NCBI GenBank assembly: GCA_910588105.1
Contig: CAJUQD010000043.1
Span: 1 to 22,066, forward strand
Direction: 5' to 3'
Length of the DNA: 22,066 nucleotides
Source of the DNA: an uncultured Oscillospiraceae bacterium
GTDB lineage: Bacteria; Bacillota; Clostridia; Oscillospirales; Oscillospiraceae
In this document: positions 8,098-15,439 of the stretch, piece after piece
How positions within the stretch are numbered: the first letter of the stretch is position 1
How the letters are laid out: every line of letters begins with the position of its first letter
Program-made: the position numbers and the translations under genes
The notes under the pieces: generated by a model
What the model saw: the letters and a program-made list of their open reading frames with translations, nothing else
Databases searched by the model: none
Told to the model about the DNA's origin: nothing

Positions 8098-8120
8098 AAC
8101 GGCCCGCCCTGCCACAGAAT

Positions 8121-8140
8121 TTGTATCCTCCGATATACAA
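8121..8140. promoter_or_regulatory. Inverted repeat upstream of the GntR gene, possible autoregulatory site
   Basis: TTGTAT (8121-8126) and ATACAA (8135-8140) are perfect 6-base inverted arms separated by 8 bases, about 57 bases before the regulator's start. The half-sites echo the TTGTATAC sequence of the eda operator, although spacing differs. It could be an operator or a weak promoter region; no good -35/-10 pair was found. Confidence 0.35.
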
Positions 8141-8196
8141 GTCTCGGCACCTGGGCAAATATTCTGGATACTGGAGATGCAATGGAGGCGAGCCCA

Positions 8197-8871
8197 ATGA
8201 AATTACTGGAACGGCTTCCCCGGGAGTCCGGCGGAGATTACGCCCTGCGTACTATCAAGGAAAACATCATCAATCTGGAGCTTCCCCCCGGCAGCCAGAT
8301 CAGCGAGAACGAGCTGGCCACCGAGATGGGCCTGTCCCGCACCCCCGTGCGGGAGGCCCTCATCGAACTGTCCAAGGTAAAAATCGTGGACATACAGCCA
8401 CAGAAAAAGAGCACCATCCCCCTTATTGACTACGACATGGTGGACGAGTCCCGCTTTATGCGCAGCCTTCTTGAGTGCGCCGTGGTGGAGCTGGACTGCG
8501 AAATGGCCACCTCCCTGGATCTGGAGCGGTTGAACCAGAATATCCGCCTCCAGGACCTTTACCAGGACAATTTCTATTCTGGCCAGCTTTTGGAGTTGGA
8601 CAACCAATTCCACGGCATCCTGTTTGAGATCGCCAAGAAGCCCCAGGTTTATGCGCTGATGCAGAATATCTCCATCCACTTTGACCGGGTGCGCAGCATG
8701 GCCCTGTCCTCGGTCAAAAATCTGAAGATTATCCAAGACCACAAGCAGATCACTGCCGCCATCGCCCGCCGGGATCCCAAATCCGCCCACATTTTGATGG
8801 AGGAGCACCTCAACCGCTACAAGATCGACGCGGCCGCAATCCGGGCCGCCTATCCCCAGTACTTCAAATAA
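8197..8871 (+). CDS. GntR-family regulator with FCD ligand domain (uronate regulator)
   Basis: A 224-residue transcription factor. The N-terminal winged helix-turn-helix has the signature PPGSQISENELATEMGLSRT (30-49) followed by PVREALIELS. The C-terminal all-helical FCD domain contains the metal/ligand-site residues Asp135 and His139 (LDNQFH), His182 and His204. This is the FadR subfamily, which includes UxuR, ExuR and KdgR-like regulators of sugar-acid use and binds TNGTNNACNA-type operators. Sites of that type lie at both promoters of this locus. GGAGG sits 8 bases before the ATG at 8197, so that start is preferred; an ATG at 8182 (5 residues longer) with GGAG upstream is possible. It lies in the operon between uxuB and the cupin gene, which suggests control by a pathway intermediate. 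Confidence 0.9.
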   Translation: MKLLERLPRESGGDYALRTIKENIINLELPPGSQISENELATEMGLSRTPVREALIELSKVKIVDIQPQKKSTIPLIDYDMVDESRFMRSLLECAVVELDCEMATSLDLERLNQNIRLQDLYQDNFYSGQLLELDNQFHGILFEIAKKPQVYALMQNISIHFDRVRSMALSSVKNLKIIQDHKQITAAIARRDPKSAHILMEEHLNRYKIDAAAIRAAYPQYFK

Positions 8872-8892
8872 CCGCCGTGAGGAGGTCAACCT

Positions 8893-9243
8893 ATGTTCAC
8901 CGAACAGAATCAACGCTGGGTTTTTCACAAGGACACCCTGGCCCAGGACGCAGGCCCGGGCGTGACCCGCCGTGTGCTGGCCTTTAACAGCCAGCTCATG
9001 TGCGTGGAAAACCGATTCGAGCAGGGCGCTGTAGGCCCCGCTCACAGCCACCCCCACACCCAGATCACCTATGTGGCCAGCGGCCGCTTCTCCTTCACCA
9101 TCGGCGGGGAAACCCACGAGGTCGGCCCCGGGGACACCCTGCTGAAAACCGACGGCGTGGTCCACGGCTGCACCTGCCTGGAGGCGGGCGTACTGTTGGA
9201 TATCTTCAACCCCATGCGAGAGGATTTCCTCCCCCGGAAGTAG
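8893..9243 (+). CDS. kdgF: KdgF-like cupin
   Basis: A 116-residue single-domain cupin. The first metal motif is HSHPHTQITYVASGRF (51-66), with His51, His53 and Gln57, and the second includes GVVHGC with His91. This matches KdgF, a small cupin that opens the 4,5-unsaturated uronates released by pectin or alginate lyases into 5-keto-4-deoxyuronate. Its place at the end of a TRAP-uxuB-gntR operon beside kdgK and eda supports the call. AGGAGG lies just before the ATG at 8893, 21 bases after the regulator's stop. Small cupins are diverse, so another sugar-handling or binding role is possible. Confidence 0.78.
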   Translation: MFTEQNQRWVFHKDTLAQDAGPGVTRRVLAFNSQLMCVENRFEQGAVGPAHSHPHTQITYVASGRFSFTIGGETHEVGPGDTLLKTDGVVHGCTCLEAGVLLDIFNPMREDFLPRK

Positions 9244-9248
9244 CAAAC

Positions 9249-9310
9249 AAGCCTGCATAAGCAAGAGACAGGAGGCCGGGCGGCCTCCTGTCTCTTGCTT
9301 ATGCAGGCTT
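9249..9310. terminator. 29-bp perfect hairpin after the uronate operon
   Basis: The arms 9249-9277 and 9282-9310 are exact inverse complements over 29 bases, with only GGGC between them. It begins 5 bases after the kdgF stop, so it is the likely end structure of the plus-strand operon, perhaps also stopping minus-strand transcription. There is no proper U-run after it on the plus strand (CTTTAGCC). The length is far beyond a normal intrinsic terminator. Confidence 0.7.
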
Positions 9311-9475
9311 TAGCCCCGGACTGGGCGGCGTCGCAGCCCACGTACACCAGCTTGCCGGCAGGTTCCCCTGATGGCGCACCCATTTTCTTCCTTTTTTAAA
9401 AAAGTCGATGGAAAATCCTTTGCACATCCATGAAAAAACTTCGCTCCTTTCCCACCCCCTTAATCCCAAAGCATG
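9311..9475. other. Convergent intergenic region with possible gene remnant
   Basis: Together with the two flanking hairpins this makes up the convergent region between the uronate and opp operons. On the minus strand, a start at 9383 preceded by AAAGGAAG opens a short frame (MGAPSGEPAGKLVYVGCDAA...) with coding-like codon choice over about 25 residues before it runs into the 29-bp hairpin. It may be a decayed gene start or a chance frame. CTTTTTTAAAAAAG at 9391-9404 is a perfect palindrome. Nothing else was seen. Confidence 0.3.
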
Positions 9476-9519
9476 GACCGGCCCCTCCCTTCCGCAAGCA
9501 CGGAAAGGAGGGGCCGGTC
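9476..9519 (-). terminator. Hairpin at the end of the opp operon
   Basis: Arms 9476-9494 (GACCGGCCCCTCCCTTCCG) and 9501-9519 pair over 19 positions with one irregularity. That pair is C-A on plus-strand RNA but G-U on minus-strand RNA, so the hairpin is better formed in the minus-strand transcript. This fits its place 15 bases past the last gene of the minus-strand opp operon. It lacks a U-run. Confidence 0.65.
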
Positions 9520-9533
9520 AAAACTTCACTTCC

Positions 9534-9734
9534 TCACAGCAGGCCGAACAGCCAGCATGCCAGCAGGGACAGCCCGATGAGCACCAGCAGGCAGGGCAGG
9601 ACAATTACCACATAGGCGGTGAGCACCATGACAAGCCGTTCCCGGAAGCTGACGTGAAGCCCGTCCCGTTCCTCCTCCGAGGGCTGCTTTTCCTCCTGCT
9701 CACCGGCATATTCTTTCAGACGCCTCCAGATCAT
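9534..9734 (-). CDS. 66-residue single-pass membrane protein of the opp operon
   Basis: A small protein with a charged N-terminal half (MIWRRLKEYAGEQEEKQPSE...) followed by one long hydrophobic segment (about residues 34-66: VMVLTAYVVIVLPCLLVLIG and onward) that ends the protein. The N-terminus is probably cytoplasmic. The ATG at 9734 is 15 bases after the stop of the oppF-like gene and is preceded by GAGG, so it is very likely the last gene of the operon. I do not recognise the family. A role in assembly or stability of the transporter is a guess from position only. Confidence 0.65.
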   Translation of the reverse strand: MIWRRLKEYAGEQEEKQPSEEERDGLHVSFRERLVMVLTAYVVIVLPCLLVLIGLSLLACWLFGLL

Positions 9735-9749
9735 TCCCGGCCTCGCAGA

Positions 9750-11354
9750 TTATTCCGCCGCTTCGGCGGAACCACGGCTGGACTTGCGCTCCATCTTGGG
9801 CAGCTCAAAGAGGTAATTGCCCTGGGCATCCAGCTTGGGCTGGGGGAAGTGGCAGGCCAGGAAGTGGCCCGGCTCAATTTCTTGCAGGGGGGGCGGCACC
9901 CGCTTGCACTTGTCGCAGGCCATATAGCAGCGGGTGTGGAACTTGCAGCCGGAGGGTGGCCTGATGGGGCTGGGGATATTGCCCTCCAGCAGAATGCGCT
10001 CCTTCTCCAGGCTCTCCGGGTCGGTGGTGGGGATGGAGGAGAGCAGCGCCACCGTGTAGGGGTGCCTGGGATCCTTGAAGATGGTCTCGGCATCGGCCAG
10101 CTCTACAATGTTGCCCAGGTACATCACGCAGATCCGATCGGAGATATAACGCACCACCGACAGGTCATGGGAGATGAACATATAGGTCAGGTTCTGCTTC
10201 TCCTTCAGCTCCTGGAGCAGGTTGATGATCTGGGACTGGATGGACACGTCCAGCGCGGAGACACACTCATCGCACACGATGAACTTGGGCTTCACCACCA
10301 GCGCCCGGGCGATGGCCACGCGCTGGCGCTGGCCGCCGGAAAACTGGTGGGGATAGCGGTTGACCATATAGTCCTGGAGGCCGCACTCGTCCATGGTGGA
10401 CAGGATATGCTCCTCCATCTGCTTGGAGCCCTTGCGGTAGAAATTATGGGTGAGCAGGCCCTCCTCAATGATCTGGCCGATGGTCATCCGGGGGTTTAGG
10501 CTGGAATAGGGGTCCTGGAAGATGATCTGCAAATCCTTGCGCAGCAGGCGCATCTCGCTGTACTGCAGGCGGGCCAGGTCAATGCCGCTGTCCCGCATGG
10601 CCTCGTATTTGGCAAACTCCGGGTTAGCCGCGTTCCGGGCGCGCAGGTCGTCCAGCTCCCTCTGGCAGGCGGCGGTGCTTCGGTCATAGACGGCGATCTG
10701 GCTGTCCAGCTCGTCCAGCTTGGCCTTCAGCCCGGCGGCTTTTCCGCTGTCTCCCTTGCCCACACTCAGCTCGTACTCCGCGTTGATATCCGTCCGCTTT
10801 TCCAGCAGCTTGTTGCGCTTCACATTCTCATAGTAGACCTTTTCCATCAGCTCCCGGCCCTTGCCGCCCTCGTCCTTGGCGAAAAAGCCGCCCAGGATGG
10901 TGACGATGTGCATCAGGCAGGTCTGCTCGTCGCACAGCGCCAGGTTGCGCTCCTGGAGCAGGTAGAAGTCCGCGTTCTCCTCACCGCCCGCGTCCATCAC
11001 CTTTTTGCTTAGCTCGGCGGCCTTCTCACTGGCCTTTTCCAGCCTGGCCTTGTAGCGGTCCAGGTGGTGCAGGGTGTCGATCACGTACTTGGGGGTGGTG
11101 GAGTCCAGGGTGGCGCCGTAGTACATGGTGGTGCCGGCGGTCTGGGGGTAGAGCTGGAGGAGCACGCGGCCCAGGGTGGACTTGCCGCAGCCGCTCTCGC
11201 CCACCACGCCCACGGTCTCGCCCTCGTAGATGTCAATGGAGATATCCTCGTTGGCCCGGACGTACAGCTGCTCCTTCTGGAAGATGGAACTCTTAGCCAC
11301 GGGGAAATATTTTTTCAGATTACTGATGGACAGTAATTTTTTGGTGCTCTTCAC
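9750..11354 (-). CDS. oppF: Oligopeptide ABC transporter ATP-binding protein (OppF/DppF type) with large insertion
   Basis: One of the two nucleotide-binding subunits of the peptide importer. It has Walker A GESGCGKST (52-60), the Q-loop IIFQDPYSSLNPRM (277-290, Gln280), ABC signature FSGGQ (338-342), Walker B FIVCDE (358-363), H-loop His396, and the C-terminal peptide-transporter domain with a four-cysteine cluster, GCKFHTRCYMACDKC (469-483). Related proteins have about 320-340 residues; this has 534. The excess is about 185 residues between Walker A and the Q-loop (about 82-268), rich in Lys, Glu, Leu and Ala and probably helical or coiled-coil, after which the normal sequence resumes. The start is GTG at 11354 with AGGAGG 9 bases upstream, overlapping the end of oppD by 35 bases. 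Walker B reads CDECVSALD where ADEPVSALD is usual. Confidence 0.9.
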   Translation of the reverse strand: MKSTKKLLSISNLKKYFPVAKSSIFQKEQLYVRANEDISIDIYEGETVGVVGESGCGKSTLGRVLLQLYPQTAGTTMYYGATLDSTTPKYVIDTLHHLDRYKARLEKASEKAAELSKKVMDAGGEENADFYLLQERNLALCDEQTCLMHIVTILGGFFAKDEGGKGRELMEKVYYENVKRNKLLEKRTDINAEYELSVGKGDSGKAAGLKAKLDELDSQIAVYDRSTAACQRELDDLRARNAANPEFAKYEAMRDSGIDLARLQYSEMRLLRKDLQIIFQDPYSSLNPRMTIGQIIEEGLLTHNFYRKGSKQMEEHILSTMDECGLQDYMVNRYPHQFSGGQRQRVAIARALVVKPKFIVCDECVSALDVSIQSQIINLLQELKEKQNLTYMFISHDLSVVRYISDRICVMYLGNIVELADAETIFKDPRHPYTVALLSSIPTTDPESLEKERILLEGNIPSPIRPPSGCKFHTRCYMACDKCKRVPPPLQEIEPGHFLACHFPQPKLDAQGNYLFELPKMERKSSRGSAEAAE

Positions 11355-12339
11355 TGCGCCTCACCTCCTTTTCGGGATAGAAGCAGCGGATGAGCTGGCC
11401 TCCGCCCACATCTTCCAGGCCTGGCTCCTCCTCAATACACTTCTGCGTGCAGTATTTGCACCGCGGGGCGAACTTACACCCCTTGGGCAGATCCAGCGGG
11501 TGGGGCACAGCCCCGGGGATGGGCTCGATCCGGGTGTGGATGGCATCCAGCCGGGGGATGGAGAACATCAGCCCCTCGGTGTAGGGGTGGCTCATGGCGC
11601 AGTCGGCAAAGATAAGCCGGGCGCTGGCCTTTTCCACCACCTGCCCACAGTACATAACGGCCACATCGTCCGCCATCTCGTTGATGACGCCCAGGTCATG
11701 TGTGATAAAGATGATGGAGGTGCCGTTCTCCTCCTGGAGCTCATTCATCAGGCGGAGGATCTGGGCCTGGATGGTCACGTCCAGGGCGGTGGTGGGCTCG
11801 TCGGCAATGAGGATCTTGGGCCGGCAGGCCAGAGCCATGGCGATCATCACCCGCTGGCGCATTCCGCCGGACAGCTGGTGGGGGTACTGGTTGAGCACCG
11901 CCTCGGGGTTGGGGATCTGCACCGCGCGGAGCATCTCCAGGCTCTTTTCCGCCGCCTGCTTCTTGTTCATGCCCTGGTGGATCATAAAGGGCTCGGACAG
12001 CTGGCGCTTGACGGTGAACACCGGGTTCAGGCTGGTCATGGGCTCCTGGAAGATGACGGAAATGGCGTTGCCCCGGATGTGGTACATATCGTCCATGGGC
12101 AGCTTGGTCAGGTCCCTGCCCTCAAAGAGGATCTCCCCCGAGTCGATATAGCCGTTGGCGTCCAGCAGGCGCAGGATGCTCATGGCGGACACGGACTTGC
12201 CCGAGCCGGACTCGCCCACAATGCCGATGGTCTTGCCCGGCTCCAGGCTGTAGGACACGTCGTTCACTGCCTTGACGGTGCCGTTCCTGGTCCTGAAATA
12301 GGTGTGGAGGTTCTTGACCTCAAGGAGCATATCCGCCAT
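11320..12339 (-). CDS. oppD: Oligopeptide ABC transporter ATP-binding protein (OppD/DppD type)
   Basis: The second nucleotide-binding subunit, 339 residues, of normal length for OppD/DppD. Motifs in order: Walker A GESGSGKS (42-49), Q-loop VIFQEPMTSLNP (95-106, Gln98), signature LSGGM (156-160), Walker B ILIADEPTTALD (176-187), H-loop His214, and the C-terminal cysteine-rich stretch GCKFAPRCKYCTQKC. The ATG at 12339 overlaps the stop of the permease gene in TAATG and has GGAG upstream. Unlike its partner it has no insertion, so the added mass of this transporter is placed on one ATPase only. Confidence 0.95.
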   Translation of the reverse strand: MADMLLEVKNLHTYFRTRNGTVKAVNDVSYSLEPGKTIGIVGESGSGKSVSAMSILRLLDANGYIDSGEILFEGRDLTKLPMDDMYHIRGNAISVIFQEPMTSLNPVFTVKRQLSEPFMIHQGMNKKQAAEKSLEMLRAVQIPNPEAVLNQYPHQLSGGMRQRVMIAMALACRPKILIADEPTTALDVTIQAQILRLMNELQEENGTSIIFITHDLGVINEMADDVAVMYCGQVVEKASARLIFADCAMSHPYTEGLMFSIPRLDAIHTRIEPIPGAVPHPLDLPKGCKFAPRCKYCTQKCIEEEPGLEDVGGGQLIRCFYPEKEVRRSEEHQKITVHQ

Positions 12340-14282
12340 TATTTCTCCACCTCCGATTTCGGGTCAAGTACATCGCGCAGGGTGTCGCCGATGGTGTTGA
12401 TGCAGATGACGACGATGGACAGGAACAGGGCCGGGAACAGCCAGCGCCACCAATAGGACTCGATGACCAGCGCGCTGCGGGAGCCGTTGAGCATATTGCC
12501 CCAGGTGGGCCGGGGCAGCTGCACGCCGAAGCCCAGGTAGGACAGCTGGGACTCGGTGAGCATGCAGGTGGCGAAATCCAGGGTGACCGTCACCAAAATG
12601 ACGGACACAATGTTGGGCAGGATGTGCCAGAAGGCGATGCGCCCCTCCTTTACGCCCATGGACCGGGCGGCGGTGACGAATTCCTTCTCGCGCTCGGCCA
12701 GGATCTGGCCGCGGACCAGCCGCGCCAGCCCCGCCCAGCTCAAGACGCCCAGAATAATCATGATGATGAAGATCCGGGTGTCCTCATGGATGTCGGTGGA
12801 CTGGAAGATGGCCGACAGGCACAAAGCGAAGGGCAGGAAGGGAATGGCGCCCACGATCTCGCACAGGCGCATGAGCAGCATATCCACGATGCCGCCGAAA
12901 TAGCCGGAGATACAGCCCACAATGACGCCGATGACGGTGGAGATGATGACGGCCACCGCGCCGATGGTCATGGTCATCTTGCCGCCGTTTACAATGCGGT
13001 TGAACACGTCGCGGCCCATCTCATCGGTGCCCATGATATAGCCCTTCAGTCCCCAGCTGCCCACAAATTTTCCGTCTTTGAAGGCGTAGTTCTGGAAGCC
13101 GCTGGTGATGACGGTGTCCGCCGCCCCCTCCTGCTTCAGGCTGTCGGGTACATTGCACTGGTTACGGTAGTTCTGGCCCCAGGCGTATACCCGCCCCTTG
13201 TCGGTGAGCAGGGAGAAGTGCCGGGTGCCGCCGCTGACGGCGATGGCATCCTCATCGTCCATAAGCTGGGGCATGGGGTCCTTCATGCCGGACATGATAA
13301 TCTCGCCGTCGTCGGTGACCAGGGCCAGGGCGCCCCCGGTGGCGGCAATGTCCACCAGCTTGCGCTCCCCCAGGTACTCAAACAGATCCATGGTCACGTT
13401 TTTGCCATCCTCGTCCTGGACGGTGACGATATTGTACTTGGTGCTCTTGCCGTAGACGAAATCGCCGAACTCATCGATGCCGTAGATGCCGTCGTTAGTA
13501 AACACGATCTTCTCCAGCTTGCCCACCTGCTTGCCGTGCTTGATGACGGAGGACAGGTTAGTGGCCGCCAGGCCGTCGTTGCCCCAGGCGTAGACGGTGC
13601 CGTCCTCCATGAGGATGGCGGTGACCTGGTTGCCGCAGATGAGCTGGCGCACGGCGGAGGCGTCGATGGTGTTATCCCCCATCAGCTCCTCCGGCTGTTT
13701 GCGGGCGGACATAATCATGGAGCCGTCATGGCCGTACTGGCCGTTGTCCATCTCGCCCCAGCAGTACACGTGGCCGTCCTCCGAGATGGCCACGCAATGG
13801 TCGGAGCCGGCGGCCACATGGATAATTTTGCTGTTCTTCACCGCCTCGGGGATGTTCATCACGTCCCGGGCGGGGTCGCCGGAGGTATTGAAATAGTACC
13901 CCCACATGGATACCTGTCCCTCGGTGTCCACGCCGATGGTGAAGGTGCCCCGGGAGGAAATGTCCAGCGCGCCGTCCTTCATGCCCTCGGGCAGCTTCAT
14001 CAGGCTCTGGGTGGGGGCCATGTTGGTGTGCAGCATCTCGCTGCCCGTCTCGGTCAGGTCCACCGGCGCGATGGCCGAGCCGATGAACACGAACAGGAAC
14101 ATCCCCACCAGCACGATCACCGAGCCGGTGGCCAGCGGCTTGCGGAAAAACCGCTTCACCGCCTGCTTGGAGGGGCTGTCGTAGCGGTCGTCCTTCACCT
14201 CGCCGTAGGAACCCATAAACATGCGCTTCATCCAGCGCAGGGGGGTGCCCCCCTTCTTCGCGGAACCATTCTTTTCACTCAT
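12339..14282 (-). CDS. oppC: Oligopeptide ABC transporter permease (OppC/DppC type) with inserted RCC1-like beta-propeller
   Basis: A permease subunit of 647 residues; the family usually has about 280-320. Residues 1-51 are the cytoplasmic N-terminus and 52-72 are TM1 (TGSVIVLVGMFLFVFIGSAI). The extracellular family motif MGTDEMGRDVFNRIVNGG appears only at 417-434, followed by the five remaining helices, with the ATPase-contacting EAA loop EFVTAARSMGVKEG at 534-547. Between TM1 and that motif, residues about 105-411 form RCC1-type repeats with the pattern of a histidine- or glycine-rich strand, then DG and a YxWG strand end. Examples are HVAAGSDHCVAISEDG then HVYCWGEMDNGQYG (155-184), AILMEDGTVYAWG (222-234), HFSLLTDKGRVYAWGQN (355-371) and FKDGKFVGSWG (401-411). 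Seven repeats can be counted. The propeller should lie outside the cell. The gene follows oppB by 14 bases. Confidence 0.93.
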   Translation of the reverse strand: MSEKNGSAKKGGTPLRWMKRMFMGSYGEVKDDRYDSPSKQAVKRFFRKPLATGSVIVLVGMFLFVFIGSAIAPVDLTETGSEMLHTNMAPTQSLMKLPEGMKDGALDISSRGTFTIGVDTEGQVSMWGYYFNTSGDPARDVMNIPEAVKNSKIIHVAAGSDHCVAISEDGHVYCWGEMDNGQYGHDGSMIMSARKQPEELMGDNTIDASAVRQLICGNQVTAILMEDGTVYAWGNDGLAATNLSSVIKHGKQVGKLEKIVFTNDGIYGIDEFGDFVYGKSTKYNIVTVQDEDGKNVTMDLFEYLGERKLVDIAATGGALALVTDDGEIIMSGMKDPMPQLMDDEDAIAVSGGTRHFSLLTDKGRVYAWGQNYRNQCNVPDSLKQEGAADTVITSGFQNYAFKDGKFVGSWGLKGYIMGTDEMGRDVFNRIVNGGKMTMTIGAVAVIISTVIGVIVGCISGYFGGIVDMLLMRLCEIVGAIPFLPFALCLSAIFQSTDIHEDTRIFIIMIILGVLSWAGLARLVRGQILAEREKEFVTAARSMGVKEGRIAFWHILPNIVSVILVTVTLDFATCMLTESQLSYLGFGVQLPRPTWGNMLNGSRSALVIESYWWRWLFPALFLSIVVICINTIGDTLRDVLDPKSEVEK

Positions 14283-14296
14283 ATTGTCCCGCCCCC

Positions 14297-15325
14297 TTAC
14301 TTGTTTACGCGCACACGCGGGTCGGCCAGGCCATAGGCCAGATCCACTACCAGGTTGCCCACAAGCCCCAGGATCACGTAGAACATCTGGAGCAGCAGCA
14401 CAACCTCAAAATCCTTTTTGCTCAGGCTTTCGATATAGATGCGGCCCACGCCGTTCAGGCCGAAAATATTCTCAATCACAATGGAACCGCTAAAAATCCC
14501 GGTAAACCAGCCGATCACCAGCGTGATGATGGGGATCAGCGCGTTGCGGAAGGCGTGGCTGTACACCACCACCCGCTCCCGCAGGCCCTTGGCCCGGGCG
14601 GTGCGGATGCAGTCCAGGCTCAGCGCCTCGCTCATGGCGGCGCGGGTGTACCGCGTCATGCCGCCCAGGGAGGCAAAGGTCATGGCGATCAGGGGCAGGG
14701 CCATATAATACAGCCGGTCCTGCAGCTCCTGTAGTCCCGTATAGTTGGACCCCGGCGTCTTCATGCCCGACACCGGGAACCACCCCAGCTTGATGGCGAA
14801 CACCCAGATGAACACAATGGCGATGATGAAGCTGGGGATGCTGTAGCCCACGATGGTTGCCACCTGTACGCCGGTGTCCAGCCGGCTGCCCCGCTTGGTG
14901 GCGCACAGGATGCCCAGGGGTATGGTGATGCCCAAACCCAGTATGGTAGCGAAAATGTTGATGAACACGGTGTTCTGCATGGGCCGGACCAGCACATCGG
15001 TGACAGGCCGGTTATATTCGTAGCTGTAGCCGAAATTGCCCTGCAAAATGCCGTTATACTTGCCGTTGATCGGCCCCAGGCCGATCCAGCCCAGGTAGCG
15101 CACAAATACGTTCTGGTCGGTGCCCAGCTCCCGGCGCAGCTGTTCGATCTTCGCCGCGTACAGCTGCGGGGCGTTGGGGTTGTTTTTCAAGCTCTGCTTA
15201 TAGGTGTCCGCCTCCGCCACAGCCCGGTCAAAGGGGATGATGGAGTACACTAAGAACATGATAAAGGAGAGGATCATCAGCACGACCAGCATATACGCCA
15301 AACGCTTTATTATATATTTTCCCAT
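14297..15325 (-). CDS. oppB: Oligopeptide ABC transporter permease (OppB/DppB type)
   Basis: A 342-residue integral membrane permease that pairs with the OppC-like subunit. It opens with the typical MGKYIIKRLAYMLVVLMILS and has about six membrane helices. The extracellular segment after TM1 is somewhat long (about residues 30-105) and includes the family-type QGNFGYSYEYNRPV. The EAA loop reads DCIRTARAKGLRERVV, and the C-terminus ends YGLADPRVRVNK, also typical. The ATG at 15325 is chosen because homologues start here and AAGGGAAG lies upstream; the longer frame to 15397 crosses the oppA-oppB hairpin. Confidence 0.93.
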   Translation of the reverse strand: MGKYIIKRLAYMLVVLMILSFIMFLVYSIIPFDRAVAEADTYKQSLKNNPNAPQLYAAKIEQLRRELGTDQNVFVRYLGWIGLGPINGKYNGILQGNFGYSYEYNRPVTDVLVRPMQNTVFINIFATILGLGITIPLGILCATKRGSRLDTGVQVATIVGYSIPSFIIAIVFIWVFAIKLGWFPVSGMKTPGSNYTGLQELQDRLYYMALPLIAMTFASLGGMTRYTRAAMSEALSLDCIRTARAKGLRERVVVYSHAFRNALIPIITLVIGWFTGIFSGSIVIENIFGLNGVGRIYIESLSKKDFEVVLLLQMFYVILGLVGNLVVDLAYGLADPRVRVNK

Positions 15326-15360
15326 ATCGCACTTCCCTTCTTGCTGCGGCGCGGGAACGG

Positions 15361-15399
15361 GGATGGGGCAGCCGAACCCTGCGGCTGGCTGCCCCATCC
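15361..15399 (-). terminator. Intercistronic hairpin between oppA and oppB
   Basis: Perfect 13-bp arms, GGATGGGGCAGCC (15361-15373) and GGCTGCCCCATCC (15387-15399), with a 13-base loop. It sits between the binding-protein gene and the membrane genes and lacks a U-run. As with the dctP hairpin, it probably raises the amount of binding-protein mRNA over the downstream genes. Confidence 0.65.
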
Positions 15400-15439
15400 A
15401 TTGTCTTGCCTATTCCCTGCTAAGCAAATTTTTAGCGGC

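Noticed and set aside
6397..8115. 572-codon minus-strand frame over uxuB
   Set aside because: Shadow of uxuB, which has full family motifs and a ribosome binding site.
12339..14282. Frame-joining or sequencing error as the cause of the long permease
   Set aside because: The reading frame is continuous with uniform codon use, both junctions are clean, and the insert lies exactly in the one extracellular loop that can accept a domain.
12624..14336. 570-codon plus-strand frame opposite the permease
   Set aside because: Antisense of the propeller permease; His/Ala/Gly-rich shadow. Its existence does not weaken the propeller call, because the RCC1 pattern is on the minus strand in frame with TM helices.
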